A stretch of DNA of 64,000 nucleotides from Ignavibacteriales bacterium (GCA_026390815.1 JAPLFH010000009.1:1-64000); one strand, 5' to 3'; positions 46,359 to 55,177 are shown, counted from the first letter of the stretch. Made by a program: numbers and translations. The notes: a model not told the origin generated them from the letters alone.

Positions 46359-47702
46359 ATGAGCAAGTTTAAATTTGTAATTAAAAGAAGTGGGGCAATT
46401 GTTCCCTTCAATCCAGATAGAATAGCAAATGTAATTTACAGAGCCGCAGTTGCAGTTGGCGGGCGTGACAAAGAGAAAGCTGAGGAGCTTGGTAAAAAAG
46501 TTATTGAAGTGATGGAAGTACAATTTGAAGAAGGTTATAAACCGCATATTGAAGAAATACAAGACATTGTTGAAAAAGTATTAATTGAAAATGGACACGC
46601 AAAAGTAGCAAAAGAATATATATTATATCGAGACGAAGCAGCACAAAGAAGACAAACAGATTCACGGCATTTTTCAAAACCTTCTGAATATATACCTTGG
46701 GCAAAAGTTTGGAGCTCACTTGATTGGGCAGTCTTTCATAATTTACACACAATTGAAGCAATGAATGAACGAATTAAGAAAGGAGACTTTCCCCAAATAG
46801 TTCACGAATCGGAAACTGCTTACGAAATTCAACTTGATACAGCGGCAGAAATGATTAAAGAAAGAAGCAATGAACTTAAAATGGTGATGGTCAGCGGTCC
46901 GTCATCCTCTGGAAAAACAACTACTACATTAAAACTTGAGCAGAGATTAAAAAAACTCGGGATGAGTTTCGTTCCACTGGTAGTTGATAATTATTTCTAT
47001 GATCTGGAACTTCACCCGAAAGATGAATTTGGTGATTATGATTTTGAAACTCCGCAAGCTCTTGATCTTGAATTAATAAATAATCATCTTAAACGCCTGG
47101 CAGATGGTGAGGAAGTTGTAATTCCATTTTATGATTTTAAATTAGGAAAAAGATACCTTGATCGTACTCCAATGCAAATTCATAAAAATGAAGTTTTGTT
47201 GATTGATAGTTTGCACGGATTATATCCTGATTTTAGCAGGGAAATTCCAGCCTTGCAGAAGTTTAAATTATACTTAGAACCATTATTACAAATGAAAGGA
47301 CCCGAAGGTCATTACATTCGCTGGACAGATTTAAGATTAATCCGAAGAATGCTAAGAGATTCCGTACATCGTGCATATAAACCAGAACAGACTTTGCTTC
47401 ATTGGCATTATGTCCGTTCTGCAGAAAAAAGAAATATTCTTCCTTATGGTAATACGGCAGATTATATCGTAAATACCTCAATGCCTTTTGAAGTTCCTTT
47501 ATACAAACCAAAACTTCTAAAAGATTTTGAAGAATGGGAAAAGAAATATGCAAAAGATCCATTAAGAGAAGATGCATATATCAGGGCTGCTCGGGTAGCA
47601 AAGATGCTGCAGGCAATTGAACCGATTGAAGATGATTCTCCTGTACCAGGCGATTCTGTACTACGTGAGTTCATTGGCGGGAGCACTTTAGAATATATTT
47701 AA
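46359..47702 (+). CDS. ATP-cone / uridine-kinase-like nucleoside kinase fusion
   Basis: 447 aa. Residues ~4-95 read as an ATP-cone: FVIKRSGAIVPFNPDRI, then I-x-x-I-V-E-x-V-L and the A-K-x-Y-I-L-Y-R end. ATP-cones are nucleotide-sensing modules of ribonucleotide reductases and NrdR. From ~172 a P-loop kinase of the uridine kinase/phosphoribulokinase group follows: GPSSSGKTTT (180-189), VVDNYFYD, YDFETPQALD, YDFKLGKRY, and LLIDSLHGL. It probably phosphorylates a nucleoside or related sugar under allosteric nucleotide control; the substrate is unknown. GGAGAATTA before the ATG is the ribosome binding site. Confidence 0.85.
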   Translation: MSKFKFVIKRSGAIVPFNPDRIANVIYRAAVAVGGRDKEKAEELGKKVIEVMEVQFEEGYKPHIEEIQDIVEKVLIENGHAKVAKEYILYRDEAAQRRQTDSRHFSKPSEYIPWAKVWSSLDWAVFHNLHTIEAMNERIKKGDFPQIVHESETAYEIQLDTAAEMIKERSNELKMVMVSGPSSSGKTTTTLKLEQRLKKLGMSFVPLVVDNYFYDLELHPKDEFGDYDFETPQALDLELINNHLKRLADGEEVVIPFYDFKLGKRYLDRTPMQIHKNEVLLIDSLHGLYPDFSREIPALQKFKLYLEPLLQMKGPEGHYIRWTDLRLIRRMLRDSVHRAYKPEQTLLHWHYVRSAEKRNILPYGNTADYIVNTSMPFEVPLYKPKLLKDFEEWEKKYAKDPLREDAYIRAARVAKMLQAIEPIEDDSPVPGDSVLREFIGGSTLEYI

Positions 47703-47723
47703 TTTTTGTTTGTTGTGGATTCG

Positions 47724-47753
47724 GTTATTCTAAAATGATTTTAAAAGAATAAC
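47724..47753 (+). terminator. Inverted repeat after the kinase gene, possible weak terminator
   Basis: GTTATTCT (47724-47731) and AGAATAAC (47746-47753) form a perfect 8-bp stem, extended inside by AAAAT/ATTTT with a small bulge. It lies about 20 bases after the kinase stop. No T-run follows, so termination is uncertain; it could equally be a binding site. Confidence 0.3.
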
Positions 47754-47817
47754 TCGCATTCTTATTTAGCTGTCATTTTAGTTGCGATGTGTTGTTATCA
47801 AACTGTAAAAAAAACTG

Positions 47818-47831
47818 ACGATGACTATCGT
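47818..47831. promoter_or_regulatory. Small palindrome, possible upstream activator site
   Basis: ACGAT-GACT-ATCGT lies about 110 bases before the -24 box of the sigma-54 promoter at 47938. That is the usual distance for an enhancer bound by an NtrC-type activator. One such activator is encoded at 57057. A single site of 14 bases is weak evidence. Confidence 0.25.
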
Positions 47832-47937
47832 ACCTTTTTGTAACGCTTTACCAAAACTGTGTAAAATCTTTTAACGATCTTCAAAAAATATCATCAAACA
47901 ATATTCAAATTATCAACTGAATTTAAGACAATTTAGT

Positions 47938-47953
47938 TGGTCCGATCCTTGCC
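47938..47953 (+). promoter_or_regulatory. Sigma-54 (-24/-12) promoter
   Basis: TGGTCCGATCCTTGCC has the invariant GG and GC with exactly ten bases between them, and the TTGC of the -12 box is perfect. The -24 box is TGGTCC against TGGCAC. It lies 46 bases before the receiver-protein start codon, so a short leader with a good AAGGAG site remains. It would make this gene, and perhaps the whole redox cluster, dependent on RpoN and an NtrC-type activator. Confidence 0.65.
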
Positions 47954-47998
47954 TATATAGCTGCAAAGAAATGAAATTAATATTAAGGAGAATGCAAG

Positions 47999-48994
47999 AT
48001 GCAAAAAAGAATTTTACTCGTTGATGATGAATCCGCATTAAGAAGATCCCTTTCATTAAGCCTTAACCAATCCGGTTATGATGTTGAACCGTGTGAAAAC
48101 GGAATGACAGCCTTGAATAAACTAAACCTTTACAAAAAGAATGATGTAAATCTTGATGTTGTAGTTCTGGATATCGAATTACCAGATATTAACGGAAAGA
48201 AGCTTGGTAGAATAATTAAATCAAAATACCCGGACACAACAATGTTCTATATTACCGGGTATGCAGATAAATTAGATATTAATGAGATTGAAGATCTTAA
48301 AGCAGATGGTTTATTGGAAAAACCTTTTTCTGGTGATGAACTAACAGCAGAAATCCAAAGGATCTTGGCTTCAAAACCTCAGATTGAAGAAGTAAAGAAA
48401 ACAGATAAAGATGATGTTAAAACTGTTTCCGCTTATGCACTTATTAAAATTGAAAAGCAAGCCGACTTCTTTAATCTTTATAAAAAATTATATTTTATGG
48501 AAAATGTTCTCTACTGCGATGCTACCAGAGGAGATATTGATATTTTCATGCTTCTTCAATCAGATTCACTTGAAGAATGCGAGGCAATTTTCCAGAATGT
48601 TATTAAGAATTTTGAGGGAATTAAAGAAGCCGAATTCTTACCCATTGGAACTCCTGTTCTAAATGACAACATAAGAGATATAATTAATTCAGCTGGTATT
48701 TCAATGTTCGAAGATATGCCGGGCATGAATAAAGTTCGTGATAATAAAAAATCGGTTTGTTCATATGTTCTTGTTGATGTAGATAGAGAAAAATTGGAAG
48801 ATGTTTATCCAGTGCTACGATTAACAGAGAATGTCCTTTATTGCGATTATATATCCGGGAAGTACAATTTAGTGTTGATGGTTCACGGCACTCAGTTTAG
48901 CGAGATAGATAAAATTATTGAAAATAAAATTATAGGACTTGATGGAGTTCTGAAAGTAAAAGAATATCCAATCATTAATATTTTTGAAATGTAA
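47999..48994 (+). CDS. Receiver protein with two Lrp/RAM-like ligand-binding domains
   Basis: 331 aa. Residues 1-120 are a CheY-like receiver: acidic pair Asp9-Asp10, phosphoacceptor Asp58 (VVLDIELPD), and Lys108 in EKPF. Two similar ~75-aa repeats follow (about 143-217 and 250-325), both with the pattern A/S-Y-x-L-x-x-x-x-(x)20-E-N-V-L-Y-C-D-x-x-x-G-x-x, then an L-x-G-I/V strand. The fold pattern (strand, helix, strand with G-x-Y-D-like turn, strand, helix, G-V strand) recalls the Lrp/AsnC ligand-binding (RAM) domain. There is no DNA-binding or enzymatic output. It lies behind a sigma-54 promoter and upstream of the NuoE/F-like genes, so it may sense a metabolite or redox signal for that complex (inference). 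Confidence 0.75.
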   Translation: MQKRILLVDDESALRRSLSLSLNQSGYDVEPCENGMTALNKLNLYKKNDVNLDVVVLDIELPDINGKKLGRIIKSKYPDTTMFYITGYADKLDINEIEDLKADGLLEKPFSGDELTAEIQRILASKPQIEEVKKTDKDDVKTVSAYALIKIEKQADFFNLYKKLYFMENVLYCDATRGDIDIFMLLQSDSLEECEAIFQNVIKNFEGIKEAEFLPIGTPVLNDNIRDIINSAGISMFEDMPGMNKVRDNKKSVCSYVLVDVDREKLEDVYPVLRLTENVLYCDYISGKYNLVLMVHGTQFSEIDKIIENKIIGLDGVLKVKEYPIINIFEM

Positions 48995-49040
48995 TTTTGA
49001 AAAATAATTTTTCAGAATGACCAGATTATAAATTAAATTT

Positions 49041-49102
49041 GGGGCAAGTATTTCCAAAACCCTGATGTTTTCTTAGGGAATGCTTGTCCCTGTTTTCTTT
49101 TT
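49041..49102 (+). terminator. Strong stem-loop in the leader of the NuoE-like gene, terminator or attenuator
   Basis: The segments 49041-49055 (GGGGCAAGTATTTCC) and 49076-49090 (GGGAATGCTTGTCCC) can pair over 15 bp with three G-U pairs. The loop contains a second AAAAC/GTTTT stem. A T-rich tract (TGTTTTCTTTTT) follows. Only about 22 bases separate it from the NuoE-like start, so transcription of the redox genes must read through it or begin very close by. Confidence 0.65.
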
Positions 49103-49124
49103 AAAATTTACAAGGTGATAAGTT

Positions 49125-49643
49125 ATGACAGAAATAAACATCTTAGAAGAAAAAAAAGAAATTCTAAATTTTAAAATTGATCTTATCAACAAACGGCATC
49201 AGGATGGTTCACTAATCACGCTTCTCCAATCTGCACAAGATTCCTACGGTTACGTTCCCGAAAAAGTTATTCATTATATAAGCGAACTTGTTAGAATTCC
49301 TGCTTCAGAAATTTACGGCGTAATTACTTTCTATTCGCAGTTCAGATTGAAACCGATGGGAAAAAACTTGATCAGGATTTGCGAAGGAACAGCCTGCCAT
49401 GTTAATGGAGCCAAAACTGTTTTATCAGTTCTTCAGGATGAGTTAGGAATTACCGTAGGTGAAACCAGTGAAGATGGTTTATTTACGTTATTGTCAGTTG
49501 CTTGCCTGGGATGCTGTTCTTTAGCGCCAGTTATGATGGTAAATGAAACAACTTGTGGAAATCTTACTACTGAAAAAATTAAACGAACAATCAAAGAATG
49601 CAAATACAAAGAGAAATCCAGAGTAGAGTATGAAAAAAATTAA
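49125..49643 (+). CDS. NuoE/HndA-like thioredoxin-fold [2Fe-2S] subunit
   Basis: 172 aa, normal length. It carries the 24-kDa subunit pattern: an N-terminal helical part (GSLITLLQSAQDSYGYVPE), the YGVITFYSQF motif, and a [2Fe-2S] site made by Cys86, Cys91, Cys127 and Cys131 (CEGTAC and CLGCC). Such subunits pair with a NuoF-like flavoprotein in complex I, NAD-linked hydrogenases, formate dehydrogenases and bifurcating enzymes. AAGGTGA precedes the ATG. The end overlaps the next gene by 14 bp. No other complex I subunit is present, so this is a soluble complex. Confidence 0.92.
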   Translation: MTEINILEEKKEILNFKIDLINKRHQDGSLITLLQSAQDSYGYVPEKVIHYISELVRIPASEIYGVITFYSQFRLKPMGKNLIRICEGTACHVNGAKTVLSVLQDELGITVGETSEDGLFTLLSVACLGCCSLAPVMMVNETTCGNLTTEKIKRTIKECKYKEKSRVEYEKN

Positions 49644-51393
49644 AGTTGGACTTGGTACCTGCGGAATTTCTGCCGGTGGTGAACATGTTTTTAATAAAGT
49701 AAAACAGGAAATAGAAGACAAAAATCTTGATGTGGAATTAAGTGAAACCGGTTGTATGGGTATGTGTTATGAAGAAGCATTGGTAGAAATTGAGGATGAT
49801 GTAGATAAATATTTATATTCAAAAGTTTCTGTTGATAAAGTTGGCAGAATTATAAACGAACACATTATCAATAACCAGCCGGTAAATGAATGGATAATAC
49901 GAAGTAGGGATTATTCAAAAGAAGAATCATTCCTTAAAAAGCAAACCAGAATTGTTTTAAGAAACTGTGGTGAAATAAATCCTTCATCAATTGATGATTA
50001 CATTTCCAGGCAAGGCTACGATGCAATCCAAAAAGTGTTGAATCATCATTCAAAAACTGAAGTAATTGATATAATTATTAAATCGGGTTTACGTGGACGA
50101 GGCGGTGGAGGCTTTTCTACCGGATTAAAATGGAAATTAACTAACCAGGTAAACTCGGATAAGAAATACATAATCTGTAATGCCGATGAAGGAGATCCCG
50201 GAGCATTTATGGATCGAAGTGTTCTCGAAGGCGATCCACATTCGGTAATTGAAGGAATGATGATTGCCGCTTATGCAATCGGTGCCGATGAAGCGTATAT
50301 CTATGCCCGCGCTGAATATCCTCTTGCAATTAAAAGATTAAAGACCGCATTACGCCAATGTAAGGAAAAAGGTTTTTTAGGAAAAAATATTTTTGGTTCA
50401 GTTTTCAATCTTGAAGTAAAAATAAAAGAAGGAGCTGGTGCTTTTGTATGTGGTGAGGAAACTGCTTTAATGGCTTCAGTAGAAGGGAAAAGAGGTGTTC
50501 CCAAACTTCGCCCACCATTTCCATCCCAAAGCGGGTTATGGGGTAAACCAACTAACATCAACAATGTTGAAACTTACGCTAATGTACCATGGATAATTTT
50601 AAATGGCTGGGAATCATTTGCATCGTTAGGAACAGAAAAAAGCAAAGGAACAAAAGTCTTTGCCCTGGCTGGTAAAATAAAAAGAAGCGGATTAGTTGAA
50701 GTGCCAATGGGAATGACAATAAATGAAATTATCTTTGATATTGGCGGCGGAATTAAGAACAATGGAAAATTTAAAGCCGTACAAATGGGTGGTCCTTCAG
50801 GTGGATGTATTCCCGCAAGTATGGGCGATCTTAAAATCGATTATGATGAAATAACCAGGACCGGCGCGATAATGGGTTCCGGAGGTTTAATTGTTCTTGA
50901 TGATACAACCTGTATGGTTGATCTGGCAAGATACTTTCTGAATTTTACTCAAATGGAATCGTGCGGCAAATGTACATTCTGCCGTATCGGAACAAAGAGA
51001 ATGCTGGAAATATTAGAAAGAATTACCGAAGGATTTGGCAAAGAATCGGACTTAAATCTTTTGGAAAATTTAGCTTTTAATATTAAACAAGCAAGTCTGT
51101 GCGGACTCGGTCAAACAGCTCCCAACCCGGTTCTTACAACCATCAAATATTTCAGAAAGGAATATGAAGATCATATCTTTAATAAAAAATGTACTGCTCA
51201 CAATTGCGCTTCGCTTATAACCTATCAAATAGATGAAATTCTTTGCAAGGGATGCGGAGTATGCATAAAAGCTTGTCAATCAAATGCTATTACAGGAAGT
51301 AAAAAAGCAGTTCATTATATAAATGATAGTTTATGTATTAAATGTGGCAAATGTTTCGATGTCTGTCGGTTAGATGCTGTTCTAAAAAATTAA
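49630..51393 (+). CDS. NuoF/HndC-like NADH-binding FMN subunit with extra Fe-S domains
   Basis: 587 aa. Order: N-terminal thioredoxin-like [2Fe-2S] domain (GLGTCGISAGG and ETGCMGMCYEE), FMN/NADH-binding core (GRGGGGFSTGLKWKL ~156, NADEGDPGAFMDRS ~184), the N3-type [4Fe-4S] site (ESCGKCTFCRIGT ~443), and a C-terminal 2x[4Fe-4S] ferredoxin (CKGCGVCIKAC ~539 and CIKCGKCFDVC). This layout is that of the NADH-oxidising subunit of soluble hydrogenases and flavin-based bifurcating complexes, not of membrane complex I. It is sandwiched between the NuoE-like subunit and the large fusion protein and should be the NAD(H) entry or exit point of that complex. Confidence 0.93.
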   Translation: MKKIKVGLGTCGISAGGEHVFNKVKQEIEDKNLDVELSETGCMGMCYEEALVEIEDDVDKYLYSKVSVDKVGRIINEHIINNQPVNEWIIRSRDYSKEESFLKKQTRIVLRNCGEINPSSIDDYISRQGYDAIQKVLNHHSKTEVIDIIIKSGLRGRGGGGFSTGLKWKLTNQVNSDKKYIICNADEGDPGAFMDRSVLEGDPHSVIEGMMIAAYAIGADEAYIYARAEYPLAIKRLKTALRQCKEKGFLGKNIFGSVFNLEVKIKEGAGAFVCGEETALMASVEGKRGVPKLRPPFPSQSGLWGKPTNINNVETYANVPWIILNGWESFASLGTEKSKGTKVFALAGKIKRSGLVEVPMGMTINEIIFDIGGGIKNNGKFKAVQMGGPSGGCIPASMGDLKIDYDEITRTGAIMGSGGLIVLDDTTCMVDLARYFLNFTQMESCGKCTFCRIGTKRMLEILERITEGFGKESDLNLLENLAFNIKQASLCGLGQTAPNPVLTTIKYFRKEYEDHIFNKKCTAHNCASLITYQIDEILCKGCGVCIKACQSNAITGSKKAVHYINDSLCIKCGKCFDVCRLDAVLKN

Positions 51394-51413
51394 TTATTGA
51401 ACGGAATTCAATT

Positions 51414-54400
51414 ATGGAAAATGTTAAACTAATTATTAACGGTAAAGAAGTTGAAACTACTCCGGATAAAACTATTCTTGAAGCAGTTCATGAAAATAGA
51501 TTGGATATCATTCCAACTTTATGTGACGATAAAAGATTAGAACATTATACATCATGTTTTATGTGCGTGGTTGAAGTTGAAGGAATGAATAAGTTGGTTC
51601 CATCCTGTTCTACAAAAGTTGGCAATGGGATGAAGATAAAGACTAACAGCGAAAAGGTATTCAAATCAAGGAAAACTGCGCTTGAACTTTTAATGTCTAA
51701 TCATTATGCTGATTGCATTGGTCCTTGCAAAAATAATTGCCCGGCTGGAGTTGATGTTCAGACTTACATTGCATTTATATCAATGGGAAAATACAAAGAA
51801 GCACTGAAATTAGTGAAAGAAAATAATCCGCTTCCTCTATCAATTTGCAGAGTATGCGTCCGTGATTGTGAAGTTGATTGCCGCCGAAATTATATTGATG
51901 AACCTGTTGCAGTGAATGCATTAAAAAGATTTATTGCGGATCTGGATGCGCAGAATAAATGGATACCAGAATTAAAGTCAAAGAAAAATAAGAAAGTTGC
52001 CGTTGTTGGAAGTGGTCCCGCAGGATTAACTTGCGCTTACTATTTAACGCTTGAAGGATATGAAGTTAAAATTTTTGAAAAGCTACCGGAGTTAGGAGGA
52101 ATGCTACGCTATGGTATTCCGGAATACAGATTACCTAAAAAAGTATTGGATGATGAAATTAAATGGATTCTCGATTTAGGAGTCGATGTTAAAACAGGAG
52201 CTGCGTTGGGAGTTGATTTCAGTTTAGAAGAATTGAAGGAGCAAGGATTTGAATCTATATTTATAGCAGTTGGAGCACACAAAGCCACTAAGCTTGGTCT
52301 GGATGGAGAAGAAAAAATTGAAGGTGTATTCCGTGGAATTGATTTTCTCCGCGAGATTGAATTAAATCATATTCCAAAATTTGAAGGAACAGTAATAGTA
52401 GTTGGCGGTGGTAATACTGCAATTGATGCTGCAAGATCAGCCTTAAGATGCGGCGCTGACGAAGTAAAAATTGTTTATCGAAGAAGTATAAACGAAATGC
52501 CAGCGCATCATGAAGAAATTGAAGCGGCAATGAAAGAAGGGATTGATATTTTATTCCTAACAAATCCAAAATCTCTTGTTACAGAAAATAATAAGCTAAC
52601 GGGAATTGAATGCTTAAAAATGTGCCTGGAAGAACCTAAACCGGGTGAAAGACCCCGACCAGTACCGGTTGAAGGTTCTGAATTTATTATCGAATGCAAT
52701 TTTGTAATAAGCGCTATTGGTCAGGCAGTTGATATTTCATTTTCAAAAAAAGAAAAAGATCTTAATCTGGAAAAGTGGGGCACTGTATCAGTTAACAAAG
52801 ATACTCTTGAAACATCTGTTGCCGGTGTTTTTGCCGGAGGTGATGCTGTAACAGGACCATTTACAGCCATCAGCTCAATTGCTCAAGGCAAGAAGGCTGC
52901 GTTGGCAATTATAAATTATTGTGAAATTGGTGAAGTAAAAAAAACGGCAAGTAAATTCTATAGTTTTAAACACAAATTAGGTAAACTTTCCGAAAGAGAA
53001 TTTGAATCTTATAAAAAACAAGCTAGAGAAAGAACAGTTGAAGTGGAAGTTGCAGATAGGATCAACAATTTTAACGAAGTTGATTTGGGAATTACAGAAA
53101 CACAATCAATACTCGAGACAAAAAGATGTTTGGAATGCGGTTGCTCGGAATATTCAGATTGCCAGTTGCGAAAATATTGCGATGAATATCAAATAAATAT
53201 TTCTGAATTTATTGGTGAAACCCGTAAGTATATGGTGGATGGCAGGCATCCATTCATTCTTCTCGATCCAAATAAATGTATAAATTGTGGGAAATGCGTT
53301 CGAACTTGTTCGGAAATATTAAAGGTTTCAGCTCTCGGTTTTGTTTATCGGGGATTTAAATCCATTGTTAAACCAGCTATGGAAAAAGCCTTGACAGAAA
53401 CAAATTGCATAGGATGCGGTAATTGTATTGATGTCTGTCCAACTGGAGCAATCGCTGAAAAATATCCGTTTAAAATACTGGGTACATTACCAAAAGAAAA
53501 AATAGAAACTATATGCGGATTCTGTTCGGTTGGGTGTAAAGTAAACTACAAAAAAATTTCCAACGATATTTTCTTTATTTCCAATGACACAGAAGAAATT
53601 AAAGACACACATAACAAAGGATATCTTTGCACCAAGGGAAGATTCGGTCATCGATATTTATTGCAAAAGAACAGAATATTTAATCCAATAATTAAAAGGA
53701 ATGGATTATCACATCACGTTAGTGAAGATGAAGCAATAATTTATATTGAAAGAAAATTAAAACAGTTGATTGAAGAGTATGGCAAGGAATCAATCGCGAT
53801 AGTGGCTTCACCAAAACTTTCCAACGAAGAACTTTATCTATTGCAAAAATTCTCAAGAGTCGGATTAGGTAACAACAATATTGGTAGTTTTTCAAATCTG
53901 CTTTATGGTTTAGAGTTGGATAGTCTTGACGAATCATTCGGTTTCACATCTTCAACAATAAGTATGGATAAGCTGGATAAAGCTGATGTGATTGTTGTAC
54001 TCAATTCAAACTTATCTGAAGAAAATCTTGTAATGGAACTGAAAATAAAAGCAGCTCAGAAGAAAGGAGCAAAGCTGGTTTTGATCAATTCTTCCGAAAT
54101 CAAATTAGCTAAGTATGCTGACTTGTGGATTGATAGTAAGAAAGGTACCAGTACTTTATTATTGAACGCACTAATGAAATTCTGTATCGAATCAAATTCT
54201 ATAAATGATGAATTCATAAACCATAGGATTAATAATTTTCAAGAGTTCAATTCAAAATTAAATGAAGTAACTACAGATGAGGCAATTAGACAAGCCGGTG
54301 TAGATGTGGATAGATTCAAAACTTTTGTTGAATTGTTACAAAATCCAAACTCAAACATCGTATTTATTTATAATATTGATTCAACAAGTGATAAATCTGT

Positions 54401-55172
54401 TAATGATCTTAAAGCGGTTGGTAACTATTTACTATTATCCGGCAGAATCGGAAAAGAAAATAATGGTTTGATTATTTTAAGAGAATTAAACAACTCGGCT
54501 GGGTTATTTGATATGGGGGTTACGCCAGAATATTTACCGGGATTAGTAAAGTTTGACGACGAAAAGGCGATAGAAAAAATTGCAAAAATGTGGAATGCTG
54601 ATTTAAAAAACATTTTCCAACCAATTGATTTATTAAAAAAATTAAAGCGAGGTGAAATAAAAGGATTATTAGTCTTTGGCGAAGATCCATTGTTTGTAAA
54701 GAACAACATAAAGTATTTGAGCGGAATTGAATTTCTTGTTGTTAGCAGTTCTTTCTTTTCAAGCACTACTGAAGAAGCGGATGTAATATTGCCAGCATCA
54801 ACATTAATTGAACAGGAAGGAACTTATACTCGTTGTGATAATACAATTCAAAAAGCCAACAAGATAATTGATGGACCAAACGAATCTGAGAACTGGGAGA
54901 TAATTCAAAAATTGGCTTCAAAGTTTGAAAATCGATTTAATTATAATTCAGTTGAGCAAATCTTTAATGAAATTAAAGAAGTAAACCGATTTTATAATTA
55001 TTCTGATATTGATAAATCGTGGCAAACCGGATTTTTCTCTAATTGGTTTAATGAAAACAAATTATCCTTTTCTATTTATGATATTGACTTTTCAACATTT
55101 GACCCAATTAAACCCACTATACATTATCAAGAGAATTACTATTTTAGTAGCATTAAAAAACTATTAGTATAG
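51414..55172 (+). CDS. Large fusion: 2Fe-2S + GltD-like FAD/NADPH + ferredoxin + degenerate molybdopterin domain
   Basis: 1252 aa from the ATG at 51414 (a longer frame from 51342 would overlap the previous gene). Domains: NuoG-like [2Fe-2S] (Cys37, 48, 51, 65); Cys-rich linker and GltD/NfnB-like oxidoreductase with FAD site GSGPAGL (~198) and NAD(P) site GGGNTAIDAA (~329) followed by VYRRS, which favours NADPH; 2x[4Fe-4S] ferredoxin (CINCGKC ~622, CIGCGNC ~665); formate-dehydrogenase-like molybdopterin domain with a [4Fe-4S] site (CGFCSVGC ~701). The Mo-ligand Sec/Cys and next His of FdhF align with Leu830 and Tyr831, and the C-terminal cofactor-binding domain is absent, so no molybdenum chemistry is expected. 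It resembles SfrAB-type and bifurcating NAD(P)H enzymes. Likely links NADH, NADPH and ferredoxin (inference). Confidence 0.85.
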   Translation: MENVKLIINGKEVETTPDKTILEAVHENRLDIIPTLCDDKRLEHYTSCFMCVVEVEGMNKLVPSCSTKVGNGMKIKTNSEKVFKSRKTALELLMSNHYADCIGPCKNNCPAGVDVQTYIAFISMGKYKEALKLVKENNPLPLSICRVCVRDCEVDCRRNYIDEPVAVNALKRFIADLDAQNKWIPELKSKKNKKVAVVGSGPAGLTCAYYLTLEGYEVKIFEKLPELGGMLRYGIPEYRLPKKVLDDEIKWILDLGVDVKTGAALGVDFSLEELKEQGFESIFIAVGAHKATKLGLDGEEKIEGVFRGIDFLREIELNHIPKFEGTVIVVGGGNTAIDAARSALRCGADEVKIVYRRSINEMPAHHEEIEAAMKEGIDILFLTNPKSLVTENNKLTGIECLKMCLEEPKPGERPRPVPVEGSEFIIECNFVISAIGQAVDISFSKKEKDLNLEKWGTVSVNKDTLETSVAGVFAGGDAVTGPFTAISSIAQGKKAALAIINYCEIGEVKKTASKFYSFKHKLGKLSEREFESYKKQARERTVEVEVADRINNFNEVDLGITETQSILETKRCLECGCSEYSDCQLRKYCDEYQINISEFIGETRKYMVDGRHPFILLDPNKCINCGKCVRTCSEILKVSALGFVYRGFKSIVKPAMEKALTETNCIGCGNCIDVCPTGAIAEKYPFKILGTLPKEKIETICGFCSVGCKVNYKKISNDIFFISNDTEEIKDTHNKGYLCTKGRFGHRYLLQKNRIFNPIIKRNGLSHHVSEDEAIIYIERKLKQLIEEYGKESIAIVASPKLSNEELYLLQKFSRVGLGNNNIGSFSNLLYGLELDSLDESFGFTSSTISMDKLDKADVIVVLNSNLSEENLVMELKIKAAQKKGAKLVLINSSEIKLAKYADLWIDSKKGTSTLLLNALMKFCIESNSINDEFINHRINNFQEFNSKLNEVTTDEAIRQAGVDVDRFKTFVELLQNPNSNIVFIYNIDSTSDKSVNDLKAVGNYLLLSGRIGKENNGLIILRELNNSAGLFDMGVTPEYLPGLVKFDDEKAIEKIAKMWNADLKNIFQPIDLLKKLKRGEIKGLLVFGEDPLFVKNNIKYLSGIEFLVVSSSFFSSTTEEADVILPASTLIEQEGTYTRCDNTIQKANKIIDGPNESENWEIIQKLASKFENRFNYNSVEQIFNEIKEVNRFYNYSDIDKSWQTGFFSNWFNENKLSFSIYDIDFSTFDPIKPTIHYQENYYFSSIKKLLV

Positions 55173-55177
55173 CAAAA

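Noticed and set aside
51342-51413. Longer start for the large redox fusion
   Set aside because: The extra 24 residues are an out-of-frame reading of the NuoF-like ferredoxin end. The NuoG-like 2Fe-2S domain begins right after the ATG at 51414.
49125-55172. Respiratory complex I operon
   Set aside because: Only NuoE-, NuoF- and NuoG-like parts are present, with a GltD domain inserted and no membrane or Q-module subunits. A soluble oxidoreductase is the better reading.
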